DNA of 64,000 bases from Streptomyces echinatus (GTDB lineage Bacteria > Actinomycetota > Actinomycetes > Streptomycetales > Streptomycetaceae), in assembly GCF_014203595.1 (NCBI RefSeq), contig NZ_JACHJK010000022.1:1-64000 (forward strand). The letters are read 5' to 3'. Shown here in pieces: positions 35,156 through 42,741 of this stretch (position 1 is the first letter of the stretch; every line of letters begins with the position of its first letter). The notes beneath the pieces are model-generated. The model did not search any database. It had not been told where the DNA came from and saw only the letters and a list, made by a program, of their open reading frames with translations. The position numbers were made by a program, and so were the translations under genes.

Positions 35156-36397
35156 CTAGGCGGCTGCTGCCGTGCAGCGGCGCTGGAGGAGCGCGATGAG
35201 GATGGTGGGGATCAGGGTGAGGGCGGCGATGACGGTGCCGACGATGGCCGGGCCGGTGGTGCCGAGCGAGGAGTCGAGGGTGTGGCCGGCGATCCCGGAG
35301 CCGATGGCGGTGCCAAGGTTGAACGCCGAGACGGTCAGGGCGGAGGCCAGGACGGGTGCCTGCTTCGCGAAGCGGACGGCCAGGGCCATCAGTACCGGGT
35401 TGGCGCCCAGGCCGAAGAAGCCGAGCAGGGTGACCAGGATGATGGTGGGTACGGCGTAGCCGGCCAGCAGGGAGATCGCCAGGAGCAGGAGGGTGGCTCC
35501 GGCGGCGGCCACGATCGTGACCGTGTGCGGGCGGCGGTCACCGAGGCGGCCTCCGACCAGCGAGCCGGCCAGGGCGCCCAGGCCGAAGCCGACCAGCACC
35601 AGCGGCACTATGCCGGACGCGATCCCGGACCGGTCGGTCAGCAGCGGCGCAATGTAGGAGTACGCGGCCAGGACGCCGCCGGTCGTGGTGGCGCAGGCCG
35701 CCAGCACCAGCCACACGCGGCCCGAGCGCAGCGCGGTCAGCTCGGAGCGCACCGACACCGTCTGCTGGGCCGGTCCGTCGTGTGCGACGGTACGGGCGAT
35801 CAGCACGATGGCCGCGGCGGAGAGAGCGGCCAGCGCCCAGAAGGGTCCGCGCCAGCCAATGAGCTGTCCGGCGAACGCGCCCACCGGCACGCCGACGACG
35901 TTCGCGAGCATCGCACCGGCCCCCACGAGGCCGAGGGCGCGCGAGCTCGCGGCGGGGCCCGCGGCGTTCGCGGCGGCCACGTTGGCCACCGCCCAGAACG
36001 CTCCGGTGGCGATCGCGGTCAGGAACCGTGCCGCCAGCAGCACGGTGAAGTCCGAGCTGAGGGCGACGATGACGTGCCCAACAGCGAAGACGGCCAGGGC
36101 GAGCATCAGGGTGAGCCGCTTGGGCAGCCGCAGGGTGAGCATCGCCATCAGCGGCGCCCCGATGATCATCCCGACCGCGAAGACGGTGATCATCAGGCCG
36201 GTCCGGGCCACACTCACGCCCAGGTCGCCCGCGATCTCGGGCAGCAGTCCGGCCACGACGAACTCGGTCGTGCCCATCAGGAACGTGCCAAGCGCCAGAA
36301 TGTAGACGACGAGCCGCAGACGGGCCGGTCCTGCCTGCCCAGACGGTTCGGTCCGGACCTCGGCGGGAGCCTGGAGGGTTCCTCCTCGCGTACTCAC
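35156..36397 (-). CDS. MFS efflux transporter (Cmx/arabinose-efflux type)
   Basis: 413 residues, 12 predicted membrane helices. The first helix reads LALGTFLMGTTEFVVAGLLP, the signature of DHA1 chloramphenicol/arabinose exporters (Cmx, CmlR, AraJ). Loop 2-3 motif ADRLxxR-like form LTLRLPKRLTLML, and loop 8-9 GGRLGDRRPH. Likely a proton-driven drug or metabolite pump. Its start is 135 nt from that of the divergent MmyB-like regulator, which probably controls the cluster. Confidence 0.88.
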   Translation of the reverse strand: MSTRGGTLQAPAEVRTEPSGQAGPARLRLVVYILALGTFLMGTTEFVVAGLLPEIAGDLGVSVARTGLMITVFAVGMIIGAPLMAMLTLRLPKRLTLMLALAVFAVGHVIVALSSDFTVLLAARFLTAIATGAFWAVANVAAANAAGPAASSRALGLVGAGAMLANVVGVPVGAFAGQLIGWRGPFWALAALSAAAIVLIARTVAHDGPAQQTVSVRSELTALRSGRVWLVLAACATTTGGVLAAYSYIAPLLTDRSGIASGIVPLVLVGFGLGALAGSLVGGRLGDRRPHTVTIVAAAGATLLLLAISLLAGYAVPTIILVTLLGFFGLGANPVLMALAVRFAKQAPVLASALTVSAFNLGTAIGSGIAGHTLDSSLGTTGPAIVGTVIAALTLIPTILIALLQRRCTAAAA

Positions 36398-36471
36398 GGT
36401 GCATCTCCATGGGGTTGTGATCGGGGTGCGTCATCCAGGAAACCGGCCGCCCCACCCTTGAGGAAGGTCGC

Positions 36472-36503
36472 GTTTATGGGGGGTACAAGCTCAACCTCCC
36501 TCC
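36472..36503. promoter_or_regulatory. Copy 2 of the 32-nt element, between MFS pump and regulator
   Basis: GGGGGGT-ACAAGCTC-AACCTCCC core; on the reverse strand TTGAGC is a -35-like box toward the MFS gene. It lies in the divergent intergenic region, about 30 nt upstream of the regulator start at 36532. Likely operator of that regulator. Confidence 0.55.
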
Positions 36504-36531
36504 CCGGGTGAGCGTGGCTACCGTGGAGTAC

Positions 36532-37449
36532 ATGGATGACCAGCACGATCACCGCACCGAGATCCGGGACTTTCTCGCCAGCCGCCGCGCCAAGATCACC
36601 CCGGAGCAGGCCGGGCTGCCCACCAGCGGCCGGCGCCGGGTTCCCGGGCTGCGGCGCGAGGAGGTCGCCGTCCTGGCGGGGGTGAGTACCGAGTGGTACA
36701 CCCGGCTGGAGAAGGGCCACATCAGCGGCGTCTCCGAGGACGTCCTCGCCGCGGTCGCCCAGGCGTTGCAGCTCGACGAGGACGAGCGCACCTACCTGTT
36801 CGACCTGGCCCGCGCCGCACGCCCCGCCCGCCGCACGCCGTCGCGCCGCCGGGACGTCGCCGTACCGCCCCGCATCCAGTGGCTGCTGGACTCCATCACG
36901 ATGTCGGCCGCCTTCGTACGCAACGGCCGCCTGGACGTCATCGCCCACAACGCGCTCGGCCGCGCCCTGCACGCGCCGATGTTCGACAGCCCCACCACCG
37001 ACAAAAGCGGCCGTCCCAACTTCGCCCGCTACCACTTCCTCGACGACACCTCCCACGACTTCTTCGTCGACTGGGAGGCCGGTGCCGCCGCCACCGTCGC
37101 ACTGCTGCGCGCCGAGGCCGGACGTGAACCGCACGACCGAACCCTGCGTGAACTGATCGGTGAGCTGTCCACCCTCAGCCGTGACTTCCGCACCCTGTGG
37201 GCGGCGCACGATGTCCGCATCCGCCACGACGGCGTCAAACGGCTTCAGCACCCCGAGGTCGGCGAGCTGGAGCTCACCTACCAGTCGGTGGACCTGCCCG
37301 TGTCCCAGCGGGCCGTGCACGACCTGAGCCTCTACACCGCCGAACCGGGCAGCACCTTCGAGGATCACCTCAAGCTGCTGGCCAGCCTGGCCGCTACCGC
37401 GCACCGCGCCGCGAACACCGACACGCCCCAGACTGATCAACTGCACTGA
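36532..37449 (+). CDS. XRE-family regulator with MmyB-like ligand domain
   Basis: 305 residues from ATG 36532 (GTG 36508 is an alternative). XRE HTH ~25-75 (RRVPGLRREEVAVLAGVSTE, WYTRLEKGHISGVSEDVL) followed by the MmyB ligand-binding PAS-like domain (IQWLLDSITMSAAFVRNGRL, DVIAHNALGRALHAPM). MmyB-like regulators in Streptomyces typically sit divergent from one oxidoreductase or transporter operon and respond to fatty-acid-like or antibiotic ligands. Here it likely represses the MFS/Qor/ADH operon. Confidence 0.9.
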   Translation: MDDQHDHRTEIRDFLASRRAKITPEQAGLPTSGRRRVPGLRREEVAVLAGVSTEWYTRLEKGHISGVSEDVLAAVAQALQLDEDERTYLFDLARAARPARRTPSRRRDVAVPPRIQWLLDSITMSAAFVRNGRLDVIAHNALGRALHAPMFDSPTTDKSGRPNFARYHFLDDTSHDFFVDWEAGAAATVALLRAEAGREPHDRTLRELIGELSTLSRDFRTLWAAHDVRIRHDGVKRLQHPEVGELELTYQSVDLPVSQRAVHDLSLYTAEPGSTFEDHLKLLASLAATAHRAANTDTPQTDQLH

Positions 37450-37469
37450 CCGGCAGGAGGCGCCACGCC

Positions 37470-37499
37470 CGGCACCACCGGGCACGCCTGGTGGTGCCG
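37470..37499 (+). terminator. Hairpin terminator of the MmyB-like regulator
   Basis: Perfect 10-bp stem (CGGCACCACC 37470-37479, GGTGGTGCCG 37490-37499), 10-nt loop, 20 nt after the stop codon. Confidence 0.7.
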
Positions 37500-37514
37500 A
37501 CGCGCAGTGTCGCA

Positions 37515-37708
37515 TCAGGCGCCACGTCGGGCGGTGGCCATCCGGGTCGCGGCCAGAGCGGCGAGGAGGGCGACGGCGGCGGCCAGGGCGAGACTGATCC
37601 GCAGGCCGTGCCCGAAGCCGGCCGGGGCGGAGATCAGGGCGCCGAAGACGGCCACGGACAGGGCGCCGCCGACCTGGCGGCTGGTGTTGAAGACGCCGCT
37701 GGCGCCCG
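37515..37708 (-). pseudogene. MFS transporter (DHA2 type), C-terminal remnant
   Basis: GASGVFNTSRQVGGALSVAV-FGALISAPAGFGHGLRISLA-LAAAVALLAAL: the last two helices of an EmrB/QacA-type exporter (the xNTxRQVGGALGVA motif is diagnostic). The upstream 12 helices are gone; text beyond 37708 is noise. Confidence 0.65.
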
Positions 37709-37739
37709 GTCGTGGTGACCAGGAGCAGCGCGGGAACAG

Positions 37740-37786
37740 TGTCGCCTCACCCCAGGCGCGGGCGGCATGTCCGGGGTGAGGCGACA
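37740..37786. terminator. 14-bp inverted repeat
   Basis: Perfect 14-bp arms (TGTCGCCTCACCCC 37740-37753, GGGGTGAGGCGACA 37773-37786), 19-nt loop, at the broken 5' border of the MFS remnant. It could be a terminator carried in with a neighbouring deletion. Confidence 0.5.
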
Positions 37787-37857
37787 GAGTGCCGGTGAGG
37801 TGCGGTTTCAGGGGCGGAGGGGGCCGGACCAATTCACAGCCCCGCTAAGGAGTCACC

Positions 37858-37974
37858 ATGCCCACCCCCGACGCAACGGCCATCGCGAATCTGCGGAAGG
37901 CTCACCGCGCCGCCTACCTTGACGTCATGCTCGAAGGGGACACCGCAGCTCTCGGCGACCTGCTCGCGGACCGA
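37858..37974 (+). pseudogene. NTF2/DUF4440-like gene, 5' fragment
   Basis: ATG 37858 with AAGGAG 6 nt upstream opens MPTPDATAIANLRKAHRAAY-LDVMLEGDTAALGDLLADR, the start of an SnoaL/DU4440-like small fold. It then runs into the antisense of an ADH fragment. About two thirds of the gene is lost. Confidence 0.5.
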
Positions 37975-38195
37975 GCGGGACAGCACGGTGACGTCGGCAC
38001 CCATGGCCTTGGCCATCTTCACGCCGAGGTGGCCGAGACCGCCGAGGCCGACGACCGCGACCTTGGTGCCGGGACCGTGGGTGAGGCGGGACCTGGCCGT
38101 GTGATCAGGTCCCGCCGAGCGAGCTCTGCCGAGAGCTCTTCCGGGGCGGCGGCGAATGCGTATGCCTTGGCACGGGTTTGGGTTGACCGGCACTG
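37960..38195 (-). pseudogene. Zinc alcohol dehydrogenase (YahK/cinnamyl type) with large internal deletion
   Basis: The reverse strand gives an N-terminus-like TRAKAYAFAAAPEELSAELA-RRDLIT, then in another frame GPGTKVAVVGLGGLGHLGVK-MAKAMGADVTVLSRSVREQ, the NADP-binding core of CAD/YahK dehydrogenases. The zinc-binding third between them and the C-terminus are missing. Confidence 0.55.
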
Positions 38196-38280
38196 CGTCA
38201 GTACACCGACGATGTCGAAGCCGGCCGCGTGCTGTACTTCGTCACCGCCCTGGCCAGAGCTGGAACCCTCGCGCAAAGGC

Positions 38281-38326
38281 CCCTTCCTCCTGCTTGTGGC
38301 CGATCCGCCACAAGCAGGAGGAAGGG
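38281..38326 (-). terminator. 20-bp perfect hairpin terminator
   Basis: Arms 38281-38300 and 38307-38326 are perfectly complementary over 20 bp with a 6-nt loop. It lies 50 nt beyond the stop of the reverse-strand remnant at 38379 and is likely that gene's old terminator. Confidence 0.75.
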
Positions 38327-38378
38327 CGGTTGAGCGGTGGGTCGCTCGCCTGGGTTGTCAGCCCGCCCTGCCGGTCGC

Positions 38379-38505
38379 TCAGGCGCCGCAGGGGGTGTCG
38401 TTGTTGCGAAGGCTGTGGGTGGTGTCGTTGAGCTGGTAGGAGCGCAGGTCGCCGATGGTGCCGCCCTCGCGTCCGACACAGACATTCCGGCCGACGTAGT
38501 TGTCC
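38379..38505 (-). pseudogene. Secreted small protein (inhibitor I36-like), C-terminal remnant
   Basis: The reverse strand reads DNYVGRNVCVGREGGTIGDL-RSYQLNDTTHSLRNNDTPCG-A and stops at 38379. The N-x-x-G-R-x-V-C-V pattern recalls Streptomyces peptidase-inhibitor I36/beta-gamma-crystallin-like secreted proteins. The signal peptide half is absent. Confidence 0.45.
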
Positions 38506-38735
38506 TTTGGTCGATCGCCCGGCCCCTGCGACGCGGCTCCTCGCGCTAGAGCACCCTTACAAGGGCGTTCTTTCAGTGCCTACATCCAGATCAGGTGCGC
38601 AACGACTGTTGCCGACTCAACCCGCGGTGAAGGTGAAGGCCTGGCTGGAGGATCCGGTGCAGTCGGTCTGCACGGCTTCGGCGCCGTCTGTGACCGGAGG
38701 GAGGAATCCCACGCACAGGCCGCTGTGCAGTGGCC

Positions 38736-39195
38736 GGAGCCGGTATCCGTCGCCGGAAAACCCTGGTCGAACGCGCCACCCGCTACGTCACGCTCCTGCA
38801 CCTGCCCGACGATCAACTGCCGAGGCCGTCCTTGCCGCACTGACAGCCACGGTCCAGACTCTGCCTACTCAGCTGATGCGGTCCCTGACCCGGGACCAAG
38901 GCTTGGAGATGGCCCGGCACAACGAGTTCACCCTGGCCACCGACATTCCGGTCTACTTCTGCGACCCTGCCAGCCCCTGGCAGCGCGGCTCGAACGAGAA
39001 CACGAACGGCCTGCTGCGGCAGTACTTCCCGAAGGGGACCAACCTGTCCATCCACAGTCCCGAGCACCTGACCGCCGTCGCCGACCAGCTCGACCGCCGC
39101 CCACGCAAAACGCTCGGCTGGGAAACCCCAGCCGAGCGCCTGCATAAACTGCTCGCCGCCTGATCAACACGACAACGTGTTGCAACGACCGCTAG
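38736..39195 (+). mobile_element. IS30-family transposase, C-terminal part with frameshift
   Basis: TLVERATRYVTLLHLPDDQL in one frame, then TAEAVLAALTATVQTLPTQL-MRSLTRDQGLEMARHNEFTL-ATDIPVYFCDPASPWQRGSN-ENTNGLLRQYFPKGTNLSIH: the DDE core of IS30 (WD(R)DQG-xExxxH ... YFCDPxSPWQRGSNENTNGLLRQYFPKG), ending AERLHKLLAA at 39163. GTGTTGCAACGACCGCTAGA (39176-39195) fits the right inverted end. The N-terminal half is missing. Confidence 0.75.
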
Positions 39196-39385
39196 AAACC
39201 GCCGAGTAGCGGTTCGTGCGAACCGGGATCTGGCCGTAGCGGTCGACCCGCGGGGTGAACAGCCGCCCGGTTTCGAACGGCTCCTTGGGCAGCGGCATCA
39301 GCAGCGGCTGTTCGAGCGCGAAGTCCTCGGCGATGGTCCTGGACCTGGAGCCGATCCTGCGGGCGTCGTCACTCATCGACAAGTG
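39196..39385 (-). mobile_element. IS21-family IstA internal fragment
   Basis: The reverse strand reads TIAEDFALEQPLLMPLPKEP-FETGRLFTPRVDRYGQIPVR-TNRYS, matching the C-terminal half of IstA. It is closely similar to the same region of the larger IstA remnant at 55.9-56.1 kb. It abuts the IS30 end directly, so one insertion truncated the other. Confidence 0.65.
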
Positions 39386-39476
39386 CCTTCACAACTGCTC
39401 GCCAAAGCCAATCCCGGCGTCTGCGGGAGCGATAGCCGGGCATACGGGCTTCACCCCCTGGTGAGAGGAGCTCGTC

Positions 39477-39644
39477 ATGCTTGGCGTAGTTGCGGCGGTG
39501 TTGTTCTTCTTTGCGTTTTTGATCAACGCGGCTGATATCAGTACCAACGATGCGTTTTCTTCGACGAACGTCATGCTGCTGGGGCTGACCGCTCTGGCTT
39601 TGCATGTGGCCGGAATCGGTGCCGGCTGGGCCCGCAGACGCTGA
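39477..39644 (+). CDS. Small membrane protein (55 aa)
   Basis: MLGVVAAVLFFFAFLINAAD-ISTNDAFSSTNVMLLGLTAL-ALHVAGIGAGWARRR: two hydrophobic helices (about 2-18 and 32-50) joined by a polar loop, with a basic cytoplasmic end. AGGAG stands 7 nt before the ATG. Intact in a stretch of dead genes; function unknown. Confidence 0.65.
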   Translation: MLGVVAAVLFFFAFLINAADISTNDAFSSTNVMLLGLTALALHVAGIGAGWARRR

Positions 39645-39789
39645 CCCATGCCTGTGGCCTCCGGTGACAGTTCGCCACCGGGAGCCAAAGAGCTACGGGA
39701 TGCCTCGGTCCTTCTGCCACTGGCGCGGGCCGGGCTGGGGGCCACTCCTGCCGGACGTCCGGGGCGGCCTGCGGCGGACCGCTGCTTCC

Positions 39790-39837
39790 CGTCGGGTTGT
39801 GGTTGGGGATCCCTTGAGCCCCAACCACAACCCGACG
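39790..39837. terminator. 19-bp perfect hairpin
   Basis: Arms 39790-39808 and 39819-39837 pair perfectly over 19 bp (arm starts CGTCGGGTTGTGG), 10-nt loop. It lies 145 nt beyond the small membrane-protein gene and may terminate it or a lost reverse-strand neighbour. Confidence 0.65.
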
Positions 39838-39967
39838 GCGCCCGGTACGCTGGCCAGCAACGCCGGTCACGGTGATGACCAAAGACTGCAGAAACCCCCA
39901 GCAGTGTCGGGAGCTCGTGCCAGGCGTGAGCGGTGCTGTCGGTTGCCGTTGTTGTCGCCCGGCGACC

Positions 39968-40310
39968 TACCAGTGTGGATGTTCTGTCCCTCCGCGGTTA
40001 CGCGGACGGTGGCCCTCTCCACTGACGGTGTGTCGGCCCCATGCCAGAGGCACCGCCCCGTCCTGACGGACGATCCAGCGGCCGGACTTTTCGTGGAGCG
40101 CGGCCCAAGAGCCAGTCTCGGCGTCGAACATCCTCGTTCTGCTCCTTCAGCTGCAGGGACAGGCCTGCGCAGTCGGTACGGCGAACTGTGTGATGAAGCG
40201 GATCGTCGCGCCGTACGTCGGCGCCGATGCTAGTTTCGCGTTCCTTGCCTGCAGAGAGGTCGGGAAGCAGGCCAAGCGGGGGGCGCCAGGTGGTGCCGGG
40301 CGAGCATGAA
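39968..40310 (-). pseudogene. Reverse-strand coding remnant, possibly methyltransferase C-terminus
   Basis: Pieces in different frames look natural: GGHVSFMLA, ETSIGADVRRDDPLHHTVRR-TDCAGLSLQLKEQNE and MFDAETGSWAALHEKSGRWI-VRQDGAVPLAW. The last resembles the tail of some peptide-modifying methyltransferases, but the match is weak. No intact frame. The remainder of 39838-40902 shows no recognisable gene. Confidence 0.3.
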
Positions 40311-40902
40311 ACTCACGTGTCCGCCCAGCACGGGACCAGATGCTGTGCCGTCGTCGTTGATCCTTGCGGGCGCATGCGTTCAGCCAGCCGCTGATGGTCT
40401 GTTCCAGCCAGGCCGTCGGCACTGTACGCACGGCGCAGGTTCGCGGTATGACCGGGACACGAAGCGGATCGACATCACTTCGGGTTCTTGCCGGGCATAG
40501 CTTCAGCGCACCCACCTCTGATTACAAACACCGCTCGCGGACACCGCACTCGCCGCGGTAGGGCTGAAACGGGCCCTGGAAGGTTAAGGAATGGGATAAG
40601 TTTCCGGTTAAGCGATTCGAGTCTACGGCGCGGGTGTGATCCACACAGGCGTCCGCTGCCTGTGCGTAGCCGAGTCCTCGACCCCTTGCGCGTGCCAGCC
40701 GGTGAAGCGGCCATGGACGTCGGTGAGGCCGGGTGCGAAGCAGCCGCTCAGGCCCGCGAGCGGCACCGACCAAGCCGCATTCCGCTGGAGCGCGAAACGC
40801 ACCCAGACAGCGCATCGAAGGCCCCGCCCCGGTCGAGAGTCCTGCGAAGCGGTGCTCCCGGGGGAAGAGCTACCAACCCACCGAAAGAGGGCTTGAGGAG
40901 CG

Positions 40903-40921
40903 TGGTACCAACTAGGTACCA
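40903..40921. promoter_or_regulatory. Palindromic operator of the toxin-antitoxin pair
   Basis: Perfect 7-bp arms TGGTACC (40903-40909) and GGTACCA (40915-40921) with a 5-nt spacer, ending 8 nt before the antitoxin ATG. The position suits autorepression by the antitoxin or the complex. Confidence 0.65.
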
Positions 40922-40928
40922 TCGGCTC

Positions 40929-41168
40929 ATGCCATCACTGAACGTGTCCTTCTCTGATGAGGAAATGGAAGGCGTCCGCGCCGCCGCCGCCGCCGAGGGC
41001 AAGAGCCTCAAGCAGTACCTGCACGACCTTGGCGTACGCGAGATGCACCGCAAGCGGTTCGTCGCCGGCGCCACCGCCTGGGCCGACAGGCTGCGCGGGG
41101 AGTTCGACGAGGCCTTCCCCGAGGAGATTCCGCCCTCTCAGCGTGGCGACGAGGCTGCGGCTGCCTGA
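40929..41168 (+). CDS. Antitoxin of a type II toxin-antitoxin system
   Basis: 79 residues: MPSLNVSFSDEEMEGVRAAA-AAEGKSLKQYLHDLGVREMH opens with a ribbon-helix-helix-like DNA-binding unit (strand LNVSFS, then two helices); the acidic tail (RGEFDEAFPEEIPPS) is the likely toxin-neutralising part. The stop TGA shares its last base with the toxin ATG (TGATG), so the two are translationally coupled. Expected to repress its own promoter through the palindrome at 40903. Confidence 0.8.
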   Translation: MPSLNVSFSDEEMEGVRAAAAAEGKSLKQYLHDLGVREMHRKRFVAGATAWADRLRGEFDEAFPEEIPPSQRGDEAAAA

Positions 41169-41545
41169 TGGTTGTGCACATCGACGTCTCTTGGCTGCTC
41201 GACGTCCAGGAAGCCGCCCTCGGACACGAAGACGTGACCGTAACCGACTACTCCGCGCTAGTAGCGGCCGTCGCCCGGCACAAGACCCGGATGCCGACGC
41301 TCGAGACCTCCGACCCGGATGCCGCCTGGCGCGCGGCCGCACTCCTACACACGCTCGTGCGCCTGGAGCCGCTCCCCCACCGCAACAGCCTCTTCGCCGC
41401 CTTCGTGACTGCCCAGTACATGGATCAGTCCGACGAAGGCATCGACCCCCCATACGGCGCCCTGTCCGACCTCGTCAAAAAGGTCCGGGACACCCGGCTG
41501 AGCGTCTACGCCGTCGCCGAGACCCTGCGGTCCTGGCGCATCTGA
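41168..41545 (+). CDS. Fic/Doc-like toxin component
   Basis: 125 residues: MVVHIDVSWLLDVQEAALG, then VTDYSALVAAVARHKTR, AAALLHTLVRLEPLPHRNSL-FAAFVTAQYMD and PYGALSDLVKKVRDTRLSVY. Same size and helical layout as Doc toxins, and this group is usually labelled Fic-family toxin in Streptomyces. However, the Fic motif HPFxxGNxR is reduced to PLPHRNSLFA, so the Doc kinase reaction on EF-Tu cannot be assumed. It is coupled to the antitoxin upstream. No ribosome site of its own is needed. Confidence 0.75.
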   Translation: MVVHIDVSWLLDVQEAALGHEDVTVTDYSALVAAVARHKTRMPTLETSDPDAAWRAAALLHTLVRLEPLPHRNSLFAAFVTAQYMDQSDEGIDPPYGALSDLVKKVRDTRLSVYAVAETLRSWRI

Positions 41546-41639
41546 TCCAGGCTCGTCAGGCGGCGGGCCCGCCCCGCTGCACGCGGCACTGCGGCTCCAC
41601 CAGGTAGGCGTTCAGGAGTGGGGCTGGACGGCGAGCTGG

Positions 41640-42090
41640 TGGCGTGGGAGTCCGGCCGGCTGCGTACGAGCGGCTCCAGCAACGCCTCGCCCGCCGTGGG
41701 GCCGGTGCGGTGGAGGCGGCGTGCCCGTGGCCGGCGCCGCCCTGCTCAAGCGGCACGGCACGGGTGGACCTGCCGGGTCCCGCCCGGCGTGCGATCGAGC
41801 GGGACGAGAACGCCGCCGGCCATCCGCACCTGGTCGCGCCGAGGGCACACCCCCGTGGTCCGCGTCCGGGGCCGCTCGCGCCGCCGCTTATCGGTGGCCG
41901 CCCTGGCCTGCTACAAGGCCGGCAAACGATCGCCGCTGATCTACCGGCCTGCCCGGACGCCCGGCCAGACGGACGCCTGCGGCCTGATCCAGACCGCGCA
42001 CCGGCAGCTCGGCGGCCCTGTCGTGCTGGTCTCAGACCCGACCATCAACCCAGTCAAGGGCATCCTGCCTCCGGTACCAGCCACCGTGAC
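41640..42090 (+). mobile_element. IS630-family transposase remnant
   Basis: Pieces across frames: LLKRHG, RRAIERDENAAG, then VVRVRGRSRRRLSVAALACY-KAGKRSPLIYRPARTPG and AHRQLGGPVVLVSDPTINPV. The family form is RVRGxxRRRxSxAGLxCY-KPGxRxRLIYR ... QLGGPIVLVWDN. The second catalytic Asp region is altered (VSDPT) and the closing E-x-x-W block is missing. Inactive. Confidence 0.65.
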
Positions 42091-42128
42091 GACATCACGT
42101 ATGAAGGTCAGTAACACCCCCCCTGCAA

Positions 42129-42302
42129 TCAGCCGCTGTCGTGGCACTCGCGTTCGGTGGGGGACTGGCAGGCCTGGCACAGTTCGTACCGCCCCTGGAA
42201 AGTGATCACGCTTCCCCAGCCGTTGCACACCTCGCAGCCGTCAGCCAAAGCGGCGTTGGCGCGGGGGTTGGACTCGGGAGCGGCCATCGTTCCGTAGGTC
42301 AT
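42129..42302 (-). CDS. Small zinc-ribbon-like protein (57 aa)
   Basis: MTYGTMAAPESNPRANAALA-DGCEVCNGWGSVITFQGRYE-LCQACQSPTERECHDSG. CEVC ... CQAC makes a four-cysteine zinc ribbon. AGGAGA lies 6 nt upstream of the ATG, and the region before it (42340-42430) is strikingly A+T-rich, a good promoter setting. Probably a small regulatory or structural protein; role unknown. Confidence 0.65.
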   Translation of the reverse strand: MTYGTMAAPESNPRANAALADGCEVCNGWGSVITFQGRYELCQACQSPTERECHDSG

Positions 42303-42646
42303 TGAGATTCTCCTGGCGTCGGGACTCTCCCGGTGATGCCCCCCTTTGGCTACATAACGCCCATTTTATTCCGTTTCATGCCTACTTGTGCCCAGTTGTG
42401 TAGATTTTATGACCGCTTTACCTGTAGTGGCAGCCGGACTCGCCTGCGGCGGGGGAATCGATCCCTGAAGTGGTGCCGTGGCGGGGTGGTCGGACGACGG
42501 TCGAGGGGGCGTGCGCAAGCAGGGTCATGCCACTCTCGCGCCAGAACGGACGGGGACTCACGGGGAGCCGAGGTACACAGAGGTGATTTCCCACGGGCTC
42601 TGCCCAAGCTAGGAAATCCGCAGGTCACACCCACGATCACCCAACC

Positions 42647-42693
42647 TCGCTCCTTTAAAGCGAGTGTCGCGGGTTCGAATCCTGCCAGGGGCA
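42647..42693 (+). tRNA. 3' half of a tRNA gene (likely attachment site)
   Basis: Anticodon arm TCGCT-CCTTTAA-AGCGA (42647-42663), variable loop, T-arm GCGGG-TTCGAAT-CCTGC (42669-42685), acceptor 3' strand CAGGGGC plus discriminator A (42686-42693). The loop would fit a UUU (Lys) anticodon but has C at the position that must be U33. No D-arm or 5' acceptor strand (GCCCCTG) is found upstream. Such 3' halves are produced when an integrative element inserts at a tRNA gene. Confidence 0.7.
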
Positions 42694-42704
42694 CAGACAG
42701 AAGG

Positions 42705-42741
42705 GGGCCAGCTCGGGAGGGTTTCCCTCCCAGGCTGGCCC
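42705..42741 (+). terminator. Hairpin downstream of the tRNA half
   Basis: Outer GGGCCAGC/GCTGGCCC and inner GGGAGGG/CCCTCCC stems around a TTT loop, followed by CTT. Typical tRNA terminator. Confidence 0.7.
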
